Shown here one piece after another: positions 1 through 9,242 of a DNA stretch of 64,000 nt. The translations under genes and the position numbers were made by a program. The DNA comes from VXOI01 sp965261945 (GTDB taxonomy: Bacteria > Chloroflexota > Dehalococcoidia > Lucifugimonadales > UBA3495), in the NCBI GenBank assembly GCA_965261945.1, contig CBDHEF010000002.1, positions 2,542,001 to 2,606,000 on the forward strand, in the 5' to 3' direction. Below the pieces are notes generated by a model that had not been told where the DNA came from, ran no database searches, and worked only from the letters and a program-made list of their open reading frames with translations. The stretch's first letter is position 1; every line of letters begins with the position of its first letter.

Positions 1-291
1 CCCCGCGCCCTGCTGGGCCGCCCGCCCGACTGGTACAAGAGCTTCGCCTACCGCTCGCGGGCTGTCAGCGACCCGCGCGGCGCTCTGCGGGAGTTCGGCA
101 CCGAGGTCAGCGAAAACACCGAGGTCGTCGTGCTGGACAGCACCGCCGACCTGCGCTACCTGGTGCTGCCCCAGCAGCCCGCCGGCGCCGAGGGCATGAG
201 CGAAGAGGAGCTGGCTGCCCTGGTCACCCGCGACTCAATGATCGGCGTCTCCCGCGCCCTCGCGCCGGAGACTGTCGCCGCAGACGACTAA
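1..291 (+). CDS. Nitrile hydratase alpha subunit, C-terminal part (5' end outside window)
   Basis: The first 96 codons are open from base 1 and end at a TAA. The peptide has the conserved end of nitrile hydratase alpha subunits: WYKS, a YRSR box, an FG..V...V.V.DSTA stretch, RYLVLP, PAG-EG and the ending LVTRDSMIGV. Nitrile hydratase converts nitriles to amides in the cytoplasm with a non-haem Fe or Co centre; the metal-binding Cys cluster (C-x-x-C-S-C) would lie upstream of the window. The related thiocyanate hydrolase gamma subunit cannot be excluded from this fragment. A beta subunit gene is expected to the left. Confidence 0.85.
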   Translation, partial: PRALLGRPPDWYKSFAYRSRAVSDPRGALREFGTEVSENTEVVVLDSTADLRYLVLPQQPAGAEGMSEEELAALVTRDSMIGVSRALAPETVAADD

Positions 292-296
292 AGTTC

Positions 297-345
297 CCTC
301 TCCTTCCGGGGGAGGGTCAGGGTGGGGGGGGCGTTCTCCCCAGCT
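297..345. repeat. Short GC-rich intergenic repeat of the CCCTC-ACCCT family
   Basis: The gap between the nitrile hydratase gene and surE carries a C/G-rich imperfect palindrome, read on this strand as CCCTCTCC followed by GGGGGAGGGTCAGGGTGGGG. It is a diverged member of the intergenic family that recurs at 19655, 49633, 50059 and 61424. It may serve as a bidirectional terminator-like hairpin between the two converging genes. Confidence 0.4.
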
Positions 346-381
346 CCGGCCCTCTCCCTCAGAAGAGCGGGAGCGTGGGGT

Positions 382-1173
382 TCAGTCCAGCAGCCCGTCC
401 AGCAGCGCCTCCACCTGCGGAACGCCTGCGTCGTCGCCCATGCCCAGCCGGAGCGCGGTGATGGAAACAAAGTTGTTTCTCAGGGCTACGATGTCGGAGT
501 CCTCGGAATGCGTCTGATTGCCTGGGCGGTTGCGGGCAATCCGGTAGCGCTTCTCGTCGCCGTCGCTGCCTTCCAGTCGCACCGACTCGCGGTAGGACAG
601 GCCGCCCAGCCGCGTCGCCCGCAGCCCGGCCACGCGGTCAGGGGGAACGTTGGGGATGTTCAGATTGAGGAACAGCGGCTCGCCCTCCCGCTCGGCCAGC
701 CGTTGCCCCAGCGCTTCCAGCAGCCGCTCGGCCACGTCATATCGGGGGGCGGTGACCGAGGCCACCGAGACGGCAATGGTGGAAAAGCCGCGACTGTAAC
801 CTTGCACCGCACCGCCGACGGTTCCCGACACCATCACGTCCCAGCCGGTGTTGGAGCCGGAATTGATGCCCGACACCACCAGGTCCACTCCGCTGGTCAG
901 GGTCTCCAGCGCCAGGATGCAGCAGTCGCCGGGGGTGCCTTCGGCGGAGTAGGCAGTCACCGGGCGCAGTCCATCAGTACAATCCTGGAATTCGGCTTCG
1001 GGAGTCCAGGGAATTACCTTCACCGGCGAGTGCAGCGTCAGCGACGCGCCGACGCCGCTCTGCTCCTTGGCCGGGGCCACCACGAACACTTCGCCTAACC
1101 GTCGCACAGCCCGCACCGCCGCCCACAGGCCCGCCGATTTAATGCCGTCGTCGTTGATTACCAGTATATTCAT
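382..1173 (-). CDS. surE: 5'/3'-nucleotidase SurE
   Basis: This is a 263-residue protein of the usual SurE length. It starts MNILVINDDGI, with the metal-binding Asp pair at 8-9. It then has QSGVGAS (around residue 39, the metal-binding Ser) and SGINSGSNTG (around residue 95, the metal-binding Asn). SurE is a divalent-metal-dependent phosphatase acting on nucleoside 5'- and 3'-monophosphates and is linked to stress survival. The gene lies downstream of the membrane-protein gene on the same strand with about 50 bp between them, so cotranscription is possible. Confidence 0.95.
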   Translation of the reverse strand: MNILVINDDGIKSAGLWAAVRAVRRLGEVFVVAPAKEQSGVGASLTLHSPVKVIPWTPEAEFQDCTDGLRPVTAYSAEGTPGDCCILALETLTSGVDLVVSGINSGSNTGWDVMVSGTVGGAVQGYSRGFSTIAVSVASVTAPRYDVAERLLEALGQRLAEREGEPLFLNLNIPNVPPDRVAGLRATRLGGLSYRESVRLEGSDGDEKRYRIARNRPGNQTHSEDSDIVALRNNFVSITALRLGMGDDAGVPQVEALLDGLLD

Positions 1174-1222
1174 TCATCCACCACAGAGAAAAACTATTGG
1201 AATAACCGGAATTGCGGACACA

Positions 1223-3166
1223 TCAGCCGAACCATCCCAGCCATTTGTGCCCCAGCAAGCCGGCATAGGCCAAGACAATAGAGACTCCGACGGCAATAGA
1301 AAGCCATTGGTCGAACAAACGCTGCTCAGTGTCGGGAAACAGGAGCAAATAGTCTCCATCTTTTGTTGCGCGCTCCAGTTTATGGGCATCGCGCTCGCGG
1401 TCCAGGTCCATGGAGTATGTCATCAAGAAGACGATGACAGCAGAGACCAACATCGCAAATAAATCGATCAGTATCCGTATCCAGCCATCCGGTTCGTCGG
1501 GTTTGGTGAACATGGTCAGAAAAATTGTAATCCCGGCGAAAACGAGCAGGGCGAATATCTCGCCCAGAACCGGAGTCGCCTGTTTGGAACGGACCAGCGT
1601 GTCCAGTTCAGCTTCCGCTTGGTTAAGCGCTTGGCGGTCGGAGTCGTCCGAGGGAGTGGCGTCGGCAATATAGCTCCGCACTCTGATGTAATAGTCTTTC
1701 AGTGTGGCCTGTTTATTGGATTCGTCAATAACCAGTATGCACTCACGGACATCGCCGTTGATGACGCCCCGCTTGACCAGCAAATCCAGCTTTCTCAGAA
1801 TGGTAAATGTGCGGTTTTCTTCGTCACTAGTGCGAGTTACCAGCCGCGCCACGCGAAAGGCCAAAAGGAGCGTGAATACCGTGGCAGACAGACCGACAGA
1901 CCCAAAATACCCGTCGCCAGACCAAGTCCAATTGGGTATGTTCAGCCACTCGAACAGGTCATCCCTCAAATATACAGCTGTCCCGCAAGCCGCCAACGCG
2001 AGGATTAAAGCCTCGAAGCTCCACCGGATTTCGGCTTCAAAATTAATGAGCAAGTTGGCTACTATTATCGCGGTGGAGCCGAGAATTAAATAGTCCACCC
2101 GGGAAATATCGGCTTGCTGAAAGAAAAAGAGAAACAGCATAGCCAAAACCGGAATGGCGTAGCCAAATGCGTTAAAGCCAATCTCATCATCGGCCATATT
2201 AGCCTTCCGCCACAGAAGGCCGGCGGTGGTATTGACAATCAGCCCTCCAATGAACGCAAGCCCCAGCAATTCCGGCTCGAAGGTTTCGCTCCTGCTTAAC
2301 CCCACAATCGCGCCTGCAACAGCAGCGCCCGAACTGCTAATCAGGAACGAAACAATGACAAAGAACATTGCCGGGGAATCACCCAAGCCGGTTATATTGC
2401 CAGACAGTTGCCTGCCCAAATTCCTTCCCCAATCAATGCCAAACGCCTTTAAGTTCCCGAGAGCCATGGCGCCAACAGTTAGAGCAACTCCTATGATCAG
2501 TTGGGATGGAGCTATATCACCCAGATCTCCAAATTCTCCTGTATAGCTGAAAATAATAAAGGCGAATCCAATGAACCCGAGGCCTATCAGCAAAATCAGC
2601 GAGAGTCTGGTTTTCCCGTCGCGGTCATCCGGGGTATGCTTCTGAAGCAACATTGCTGAAAGAATCAGAAAAAATACCGGCCACGATTGGAACAGGATTG
2701 TAGTAACAGCGATGTCTATGAACTGAAGCGACCACGCGAACAAAGCGTATTCGCAATTGCCGAGTATGCACAGCAAAATCCGCCAATCAATCAAGTCTCC
2801 AGGAATTTTCCAGTTGACCAGCGGAATTCGCAATTCGTCCACCCGGATTTGCCAGTTGACCAATGGGAGTCGCCAATCAACGGCCCGGGTTTCGGAATTG
2901 ACTATGTGTTCTTTGAAACTGCTCCAGTTGCTCCTGTTAAACAGCAGAGGCAAATAAAAGACGACCAACACGGATACACAGCCAACGGCTACTCCGGCTC
3001 GCCAGCTGGCCAAGAATAAAAAGGGGATGCGCTCGCCGCCAATTTGCCCGATTACGGTAGGAATCAGGGCATAGGAGACCACCGCGATGAGTATGTAGCC
3101 CAACGCAAGGCGATTCGGCCTCCTGGAGCCGACGTTCTGCGAAGGGATTGTCAGTTCAGTAGACAT
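1223..3166 (-). CDS. DMT/EamA-like multi-spanning membrane protein with a long C-terminal extension
   Basis: The 647-residue protein has about ten hydrophobic segments in its first ~400 residues, arranged like an EamA/drug-metabolite transporter (YILIAVVSYALIPTVIG at the start). It then has three or four more membrane segments and a charged cytosolic stretch. The family norm is about 300 residues, so the C-terminal part is an unexplained extension. Around residues 85-125 a short motif (LPLVNWQIR, IPLVNWKIP) repeats. The ATG at 3166 is preferred over the TTG at 3175 because GGAGG sits nine bases ahead of it. Codon use is less GC-rich than in its neighbours. The substrate cannot be inferred. 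Confidence 0.6.
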   Translation of the reverse strand: MSTELTIPSQNVGSRRPNRLALGYILIAVVSYALIPTVIGQIGGERIPFLFLASWRAGVAVGCVSVLVVFYLPLLFNRSNWSSFKEHIVNSETRAVDWRLPLVNWQIRVDELRIPLVNWKIPGDLIDWRILLCILGNCEYALFAWSLQFIDIAVTTILFQSWPVFFLILSAMLLQKHTPDDRDGKTRLSLILLIGLGFIGFAFIIFSYTGEFGDLGDIAPSQLIIGVALTVGAMALGNLKAFGIDWGRNLGRQLSGNITGLGDSPAMFFVIVSFLISSSGAAVAGAIVGLSRSETFEPELLGLAFIGGLIVNTTAGLLWRKANMADDEIGFNAFGYAIPVLAMLFLFFFQQADISRVDYLILGSTAIIVANLLINFEAEIRWSFEALILALAACGTAVYLRDDLFEWLNIPNWTWSGDGYFGSVGLSATVFTLLLAFRVARLVTRTSDEENRTFTILRKLDLLVKRGVINGDVRECILVIDESNKQATLKDYYIRVRSYIADATPSDDSDRQALNQAEAELDTLVRSKQATPVLGEIFALLVFAGITIFLTMFTKPDEPDGWIRILIDLFAMLVSAVIVFLMTYSMDLDRERDAHKLERATKDGDYLLLFPDTEQRLFDQWLSIAVGVSIVLAYAGLLGHKWLGWFG

Positions 3167-3255
3167 GACAAGCAACCTCCTGGCACATCGCGGCGTAATT
3201 TTACGCAGTCAACGCTGGCCTCCTAGGGGACAGGACGATTGCAAAGTTCTCCCAT

Positions 3256-3298
3256 GTCACCCTGAACGGAGCGAAGGCGTCGCTCCGTTCAGGGTGAC
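3256..3298. terminator. Perfect 19-bp inverted repeat between coxM and the membrane-protein gene
   Basis: The left arm GTCACCCTGAACGGAGCGA (3256-3274) pairs perfectly with 3280-3298 around the loop AGGCG. It lies just past the coxM stop on the minus strand and could end the coxSLM transcript. No T-run follows, so it may equally be a member of the widespread GTCACCCTGA-type intergenic repeat family. Confidence 0.5.
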
Positions 3299-3304
3299 AG
3301 CCCT

Positions 3305-4237
3305 CTAGTGGTGCGCCAGGCCCACGGCGTGGTAAAGCGCGTGCTTCAGCTCGATGCCGGCCATGCTGCGGCGGTAATCGGCGGAGGCGTAGATATCGCC
3401 CAGAAGGTCATCGCCCAGGTCGCCGCCAACCAGGCTGGCAGCGTCGGCGATGGAATCAGACGTGAGTTCCAGGCCGGTCAGCGCAGCCTCGACCGCCGGT
3501 GAGCGGGTCGGTTTCGGGGTCAGTCCGCCGATAGCAACCCTGGCGGCGGTGCAACGCTGCGCGTGGCCGTGACCGTGGTCATGGTCGTGCCCATGATCAT
3601 GTCCATGGCCGTGACCTCCGTCGCCCTCCAGCGTCACCACGGCCGCCGCTCCAACCACAGCGAAGGACGTGGCGGGATGGGCCATCTTGGCGTATTCGGC
3701 CACCTGGTTGGCAGCCAGCGCGGGGACGTTGACGCCGGTCAGCACCTCGTTGGCCCCCAGCGCGGTGGTGAAGGGACCGAGGAAGAAGTCATCGGCGGCC
3801 ACTGTCCTCGAGCCGGAAAGCCCTTGCAGGTTGAAGCTGGCGCCCAGGGCGGTCAGCACCGTGGGCAGGTCGGAGGCCGGATCGGCGTGGGAAACGTTGC
3901 CGCCGATGGTGCCACGGTTGCGCACCGCCGGGTCGCCGACGCCCCCGGCGGCCTCGGCCAGAATGCCGCAGTTGGCCTGCACATCCGCCGAGGAGGAAAT
4001 CTCATAGTGGGTGGTCAGCGCGCCAATGCTTACGACGCCGTCCGCAACGCTGATCCCCCGCAGTCCGGCGATGCCGCCGATGTCCACCACCCGCGAGGGA
4101 CGGGCCAGCCGCAGCTTCATCAATGGGAGGAGGCTGTGTCCGCCGGCAATTAGCTTGGCTTCCGGGTCCTGTTGCAGGATCCCGATGGCCTCGGCCACCG
4201 ATCCCGCCTTGGTGTATTCAAATTGGGCTGGATACAT
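3305..4237 (-). CDS. Molybdenum hydroxylase FAD-binding subunit (CoxM/XdhB-like) with His-rich insert
   Basis: This 310-residue subunit belongs to the xanthine dehydrogenase/CO dehydrogenase family and passes electrons from the [2Fe-2S] subunit through FAD. The FAD-binding motifs AGGHSLLPLMKLR (32-44) and TIGGNVSHADPASDLP (110-125) are intact. Residues 207-226 form an unusual tract made almost only of Gly, His and Asp (GHGHDHGHDHDHGHGH), inserted before the conserved ARVAIGG strand; most relatives have a short loop there. It is the third gene of the coxS-coxL-coxM set, which shares one strand. The acceptor and substrate are unknown. Confidence 0.9.
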   Translation of the reverse strand: MYPAQFEYTKAGSVAEAIGILQQDPEAKLIAGGHSLLPLMKLRLARPSRVVDIGGIAGLRGISVADGVVSIGALTTHYEISSSADVQANCGILAEAAGGVGDPAVRNRGTIGGNVSHADPASDLPTVLTALGASFNLQGLSGSRTVAADDFFLGPFTTALGANEVLTGVNVPALAANQVAEYAKMAHPATSFAVVGAAAVVTLEGDGGHGHGHDHGHDHDHGHGHAQRCTAARVAIGGLTPKPTRSPAVEAALTGLELTSDSIADAASLVGGDLGDDLLGDIYASADYRRSMAGIELKHALYHAVGLAHH

Positions 4238-4290
4238 CGCTTTACTCCAATACCCTTTTGACTCTTGCCGTGAATCGCGCCTTCCGGCGT

Positions 4291-4321
4291 CGTAGGGGCG
4301 GGTTTGAAACCCGCCCCTACG
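4291..4321. repeat. Dispersed palindrome, copy 1
   Basis: CGTAGGGGCGGGTTT (4291-4305), one G, then its exact reverse complement (4307-4321) make a perfect 15-bp stem between coxL and coxM. A nearly identical copy lies at 42346-42375, 38 kb away in an unrelated context. It may also act as an intra-operon mRNA hairpin. Confidence 0.75.
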
Positions 4322-4336
4322 TTGAGTGCAAACGTC

Positions 4337-6685
4337 TTAAGCCTTGGCGTCCTGGATGGCCTGCCAGACCCGCTCGGGAGTCAGCGGCATCTCCAGCCGG
4401 GTTACGCCCAGTGGCCGCAGGGCGTCGATAACTGCGTTGTAGATGGTGACTGTCGAGGCGATGGTGCCGGTCTCGCCGATGCCCTTGACGCCCAGCGGGT
4501 TGTGGGGCGAAGGCGTTTCCGAAGACAGCGTCTCGATGTCCGGGACCATGTGGGCCTTGGGCAGGGCGTAGTCTTGCATCGAGCCGGTGAGCAACTGCCC
4601 GCCTTCGTCGTATACCGCGCCTTCCCACAGGGCCTGTCCGGCCCCCTGCACCACGCCGCCGTGAACCTGGCCCTCGACGATCATGGGGTTGATCTGCGGG
4701 CCGCAGTCGTCCACGGCCACGTAGCGGCGCAGCTCGATGTGGCCGTTGTCAACATCAACGTCAACCACCGCGACGTGAGCGCCGAAGGGGTAGACGAAGT
4801 TGGGCGGGTCGTAGAAGGCCGACGCCTCCAGGCCCGGCTCCATGCCCGCGGGCATATTCCAGGCCACATTGGCCATCAGCGCGATTTCCTGGATGGACTT
4901 GCTCTGGTCGGGAGCGCCGCGGACGAAGAACTGCCCGTCGGCGTACTCGATGTCGGCCTCGGCAGCTTCCAGCAGGTGGGCCGCCAGGGCGCGGGCCTTG
5001 TCCTTGATCTTGTTCAGGCCCATCAGCAGGGCGCCGGCGCCGACCGCCGTGGTGCGGCTGCCGTAGGTGCCCCAGCCCATCGGGGTGTTGTCGGTGTCGC
5101 CGTGGACGATTTCCACGTCATCAACCGGCACTCCCAGGGTGTCGGAAACGACCTGGGCGAAGGTGGTTTCCTCGCCCTGTCCGTGCGGTGAAACGCCGAC
5201 GTAGGCGTTGACCTTGCCCGATGGGTGGAAGCGCACCACCGCGCTCTCCCACAGTCCCCCGCCGAAGCCGACGGCGCCGGCCACCTGAGACGGGCCAAGG
5301 CCGCAGATTTCGCAGTAGGTGGAGATGCCGATGCCGGTGTAGTGGCCGTGCTCGCGGGAGTGGGCCTGCTCCTCGCGCAGGTTGGCGTAGCCCACGTGGT
5401 CGAGAACCATGTCCAGCGCGCCCTCGTAGTCGCCGCTGTCGTAGGTCAGGCCGGGGGCCACATCGTACCCGTTCTCGAACTTGGGAATCAGGTTGAGCCG
5501 GCGCACCTCTGCCGGGTCCTTGCCCACCTCGACGGCGAGCAAATCTATCAGCCGCTCCAGCAGGAAGGTGGCCTCGGGACGGCCCGCGCCGCGGTAGGCG
5601 TCAACTGGCGTGGTGTTGGTGAACACGCCGTAGATGTCGGCCTTGGTGGCGGCAATCTGGTAGGGGCCGCTGTACATCAGCCCGTGCAGGATGGTCGGCA
5701 CTCCCGGCGCGGCAGTGGACAGGTAGGCGCCCATGCCGGCGTGGACCACCGAGCGGACGCCGGTTATCTTTCCGTCGCTGGTGGCGGCCATCTCCACCTG
5801 CTGGACATGGTCGCGCCCGTGGATGGTGGCCTGGAAGTTCTCGGAGCGGGTCTCCGTCCACTTCACCGGACGGTTCAGCTTCATGGCGCAAAAGGCGGTA
5901 ATCATCTCGTCGGCGTAGACGGGAATCTTGCTGCCGAACCCGCCGCCCACCTCGGTGGCGATGACCCGTATCTTGTGTTCCGGCACACCGGTTACCAGCG
6001 AGCCGAGGAAGCGGGCGATGTGGGGGTTCTGGCTGGTGCTCCAGAGGGTCAGCTCGCCCATCGACCCCAGCCAGGTCGCCACCGCGGAGCGCGGCTCCAT
6101 GGCGTTGGGGACGAGGCGCTGCTGGATGATCGTGTCGCTGACGATAACCTCGGCTTCGGCAAAAGCCGCGTCGGGGTCGCCGCCAACGGCGACCCAGTGG
6201 AATGCCTGGTTGTTGGGAGCGTCTTCGTGGAGCTGCGGCGCGCCCTCTGCCATCGCGGCCGCCGGGTTCACCACTGCGGGCAGCGCCTCGTAGCTGACGC
6301 TGATAAGCTCCAGCGCGTCCTCGGCCTGGTAGCGGGTCTCCGCCACCACCACGGCCACGGCGTCGCCCTGGTAGCGGACAACATCCTTGGCGATGGCCGG
6401 GTGGGCCACGGCCTTGACGTCGGATTCCGGCGGAATCCAGGCGCAGGGTATGGGCGCCAGGGAACCCTCGGTGTCGGCGCCGGTGTAGACCGCGATGACG
6501 CCGGGCGCCGACGCGGCGGCGGATGCGTCAATGCCCGTGATGCGGGCGTGGGCGTGGGGGCTGCGCAGGATGGCGGCGTTCACCATTCCCGGCAGGGTAA
6601 CGTCGTCAGTGTAGGTAGCGCCGCCGGTGATGAGGCGCGGGTCCTCCCGGCGGCGGATGCCTGAGCCAAATATCCTTGTCGTCAT
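4337..6685 (-). CDS. Molybdopterin-binding large subunit, form II CoxL-like (xanthine dehydrogenase family)
   Basis: This 782-residue protein holds the Mo-MCD cofactor of an aerobic molybdenum hydroxylase. Around residue 362 it reads AYRGAGR, the active-site signature of form II/generic CoxL-like enzymes, not the AYxCSFR of true form I CO dehydrogenase. CO oxidation should therefore not be assumed. KGIGETG near residue 736 carries the catalytic Glu of the family. The ATG lies seven bases after GGAGG, which overlaps the end of coxS. It works with CoxS and CoxM; the substrate is probably an aldehyde or a heterocycle. Confidence 0.92.
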   Translation of the reverse strand: MTTRIFGSGIRRREDPRLITGGATYTDDVTLPGMVNAAILRSPHAHARITGIDASAAASAPGVIAVYTGADTEGSLAPIPCAWIPPESDVKAVAHPAIAKDVVRYQGDAVAVVVAETRYQAEDALELISVSYEALPAVVNPAAAMAEGAPQLHEDAPNNQAFHWVAVGGDPDAAFAEAEVIVSDTIIQQRLVPNAMEPRSAVATWLGSMGELTLWSTSQNPHIARFLGSLVTGVPEHKIRVIATEVGGGFGSKIPVYADEMITAFCAMKLNRPVKWTETRSENFQATIHGRDHVQQVEMAATSDGKITGVRSVVHAGMGAYLSTAAPGVPTILHGLMYSGPYQIAATKADIYGVFTNTTPVDAYRGAGRPEATFLLERLIDLLAVEVGKDPAEVRRLNLIPKFENGYDVAPGLTYDSGDYEGALDMVLDHVGYANLREEQAHSREHGHYTGIGISTYCEICGLGPSQVAGAVGFGGGLWESAVVRFHPSGKVNAYVGVSPHGQGEETTFAQVVSDTLGVPVDDVEIVHGDTDNTPMGWGTYGSRTTAVGAGALLMGLNKIKDKARALAAHLLEAAEADIEYADGQFFVRGAPDQSKSIQEIALMANVAWNMPAGMEPGLEASAFYDPPNFVYPFGAHVAVVDVDVDNGHIELRRYVAVDDCGPQINPMIVEGQVHGGVVQGAGQALWEGAVYDEGGQLLTGSMQDYALPKAHMVPDIETLSSETPSPHNPLGVKGIGETGTIASTVTIYNAVIDALRPLGVTRLEMPLTPERVWQAIQDAKA

Positions 6686-6688
6686 CGT

Positions 6689-7153
<465 letters not shown>

Positions 7154-7204
7154 TTCAGCACCCCTCAGGTGTAGGATTCGGTCGCCTGAGCCGAATGTGC
7201 CCGC

Positions 7205-7234
7205 AGTATAATGTTGGCCCCGTACAACGGTCAA
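7205..7234 (-). promoter_or_regulatory. Sigma70-type promoter of the coxSLM operon
   Basis: On the minus strand TTGACC (7234-7229) is followed after 18 bases by TATACT (7210-7205). Both hexamers are one base from consensus. Transcription would start near 7198, about 45 bases before the TTG start of coxS. Confidence 0.7.
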
Positions 7235-7314
7235 CGCGACTTGCGCGACAGGCGCGAAAAGCCCTATGATTTCTGCGGTGGCTTGGGGTTGCGGGCGGCC
7301 TTACGGGAAAATAG

Positions 7315-7566
7315 ATGCCGACTGTATTGAGGGAAGGCCCTTACCGCTTGTTTTTCTATTCCGGCGACGGTTTTGAGCCACCTCATGTTCACGTCGAGCG
7401 CGACGCCCGAATTTGCAAGTTCTGGCTGGATCCTGTGCGGATACAGGGAAGCGGCGGCTTGGGACGCGCGGAGATTCGCCAGCATTGCAAGGATTGTTGA
7501 AGAGCATCAGGCTGCCTTAATCGAAGCGTGGAAATCGAAGCGTGGAATGATTATTTCAACCATTGA
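7315..7566 (+). pseudogene. DUF4160-family gene broken by two indels
   Basis: The opening residues MPTVLREGPYRLFFYSGDGFEPPHVHV are the DUF4160 signature. The frame then hits a TGA at 7498-7500. Family-like sequence resumes in the +1 frame (IARIVEEHQAALIEAW) and after that in the original frame (WNDYFNH, stop TGA 7564-7566). This is explained by one extra C near 7482 plus an exact 14-bp tandem duplication (ATCGAAGCGTGGAA twice, about 7520-7547), a net 15 bp. DUF4160 genes are typically paired with DUF2442 genes and suspected to be toxin-antitoxin-like. The intact end would overlap the DUF2442 start by 20 bp. Confidence 0.75.
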
Positions 7567-7870
7567 AGTAAATATCCCGGAGACTGAAGCGATTTTTGTT
7601 TCCGAGGACACCCTGACCACCAAGTTGTCCGACGGACGGACAATTTCGGTCCCCTTGGCCTGGTATCCTCGACTGGTGCATGGAACAGTTGCTGAGAGAA
7701 ATAACTGGCGGCTGATTGGCGGCGGTCAGGGCATCCACTGGCCTCACCTTGACGAGGACATCAGTGTGGAGAGTCTGCTGGCAGGAAGAACGTCAGCCGA
7801 AAGCCAAAGGTCACTCAAGCGCTGGCTCGATGGAAGAGAGGCAGTAGCAAACGCAAAAGAGGCCGGCTAA
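7547..7870 (+). CDS. DUF2442 domain protein
   Basis: A 107-residue protein with the DUF2442 pattern: a strand-rich start, LTTKLSDGRTISVPLAWYPRL, then W-R-LIGGGQGIHWPHLDEDISVESLL. It normally sits beside a DUF4160 gene as here, and the pair is thought to act like a type II toxin-antitoxin or DNA-binding module. The ATG at 7547 is chosen because the domain starts there; the frame is open further up only because of the indels in the upstream gene. A basic tail (RSLKRWLDGREA) follows the domain. Confidence 0.8.
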   Translation: MIISTIEVNIPETEAIFVSEDTLTTKLSDGRTISVPLAWYPRLVHGTVAERNNWRLIGGGQGIHWPHLDEDISVESLLAGRTSAESQRSLKRWLDGREAVANAKEAG

Positions 7871-7898
7871 CGCCACAACTACCGGGGGAGTGATGCTC

Positions 7899-9206
7899 AT
7901 GTTCCCGAAATCCGTTTTTCCCGACACAGCCGAGATCAACACCGATGGGCACCTGGTGATTGGCGGGTGCACCGCCCAGGAACTGGCCGAGGAATACGGC
8001 ACACCGGTCTACGTGCTGGACGAAGCCACCATTCGGGCCAAGTGCCGCGCCTTCGTCAGCGAGTTCCGCCAGCGCGCCCCGGGGGCCAAGGTGGCCTACG
8101 CCTGCAAGGCGTACATCAACCCCGCCCTCGCCCGTGTGCTCCGCGAGGAGGGACTGGGCTTCGACGTCGTATCCGGCGGCGAGCTCGCCACCATCGTAAA
8201 CTCCGGCGCGACGCTGGAGGACGTCTACTTCCACGGCAACAACAAGACCCCGCAGGAATTGGAAGAAGCGATCGCGCAGTCCATCGGCTGGGTCGTGGTG
8301 GACAGCTTCCATGAGCTGGAGCTGCTGGACCACCTGGCGGGCGAGGCGGGCAAGACGCAGGACATACTGTTGCGGGTGTCGCCGGGCATCGACCCGCACA
8401 CCCATGTCTACACCACCACCGGCATCCTCGACTCCAAGTTCGGCTTCTCCATCCAGACCGGCCACGCCGCCATCGCCGTGCGGCAGGCCCTGGCCGCGAA
8501 GAACCTGAACCTGCGCGGCCTGCACTTCCACCTGGGCTCGCCGGTGTTCGAGCTGGAGCCGTACCGCGTCGCCACCGAGCTGGTGCTGCGATTCGCCGCC
8601 GAGTTCCGCGAGGAGGGGTTGCAGATGCAGCGCTTCAGCCCCGGCGGAGGGTTCGCCGTGGCCTACACCCGCGACCAGCAGGCCCCGACGGTGGCCGACT
8701 ACGCCGAGACCATCTGCTCGGCCATGACCGCCACCTGCGACGACCTGGGCATGGAGCAGCCGACGCTGGTGGTCGAGCCGGGCCGCTCCATCATCGGCCC
8801 CGCCGGAGTCGCCATCTACCGCGTGGGAGCCATCAAGGACATCCCCGGCGTCCGCAAGTTCGTCAGCGTGGACGGCGGCATGGGCGACAACATCCGCCCC
8901 GCCCTGTACCAGGCCGAATACGAGGTGGTGGTGGCCAACAAGGCCAACCGCGACCCATCCGAGAAGGTGACCATCGCCGGGAAATACTGCGAGTCGGGCG
9001 ACCTGCTGGCCTCCGACGTGATGCTGCCGGAAATCGAGTCGGGCGACCTGCTGGCCATCCCCGTGTCGGGGGCCTACTGCCCGTCCATGGCCAGCAACTA
9101 CAACCTGAACCCGCGCCCGCCCATGGTGCTGGCCGCCGATGGGAGCAGCCGCCTCATCCGCCGCCGCGAAAGCTACCAGGACCTGATGTACTGCGACGTG
9201 GTATAG
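7899..9206 (+). CDS. lysA: Diaminopimelate decarboxylase
   Basis: This PLP enzyme makes L-lysine from meso-diaminopimelate in the last step of lysine synthesis. VAYACKAYINPAL carries the PLP-binding Lys. HFHLGSPV, the phosphate-binding SPGGGF loop, EPGRSI and the C-terminal CESGD (substrate-binding Cys-Glu) are all present. The length of about 435 residues is usual. Three starts lie in frame (GTG 7890, ATG 7893, ATG 7899); 7899 is chosen because GGGGGAG ends eight bases before it. holB follows after 36 bp on the same strand. Confidence 0.93.
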   Translation: MFPKSVFPDTAEINTDGHLVIGGCTAQELAEEYGTPVYVLDEATIRAKCRAFVSEFRQRAPGAKVAYACKAYINPALARVLREEGLGFDVVSGGELATIVNSGATLEDVYFHGNNKTPQELEEAIAQSIGWVVVDSFHELELLDHLAGEAGKTQDILLRVSPGIDPHTHVYTTTGILDSKFGFSIQTGHAAIAVRQALAAKNLNLRGLHFHLGSPVFELEPYRVATELVLRFAAEFREEGLQMQRFSPGGGFAVAYTRDQQAPTVADYAETICSAMTATCDDLGMEQPTLVVEPGRSIIGPAGVAIYRVGAIKDIPGVRKFVSVDGGMGDNIRPALYQAEYEVVVANKANRDPSEKVTIAGKYCESGDLLASDVMLPEIESGDLLAIPVSGAYCPSMASNYNLNPRPPMVLAADGSSRLIRRRESYQDLMYCDVV

Positions 9207-9242
9207 TCGGGTTACCGCCCACACGACGCTTCGAGTGGCCCG

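Noticed and set aside
4337..6685. True (form I) CO dehydrogenase
   Set aside because: The active-site motif is AYRGAGR, not AYxCSFR, so CO oxidation is not supported.
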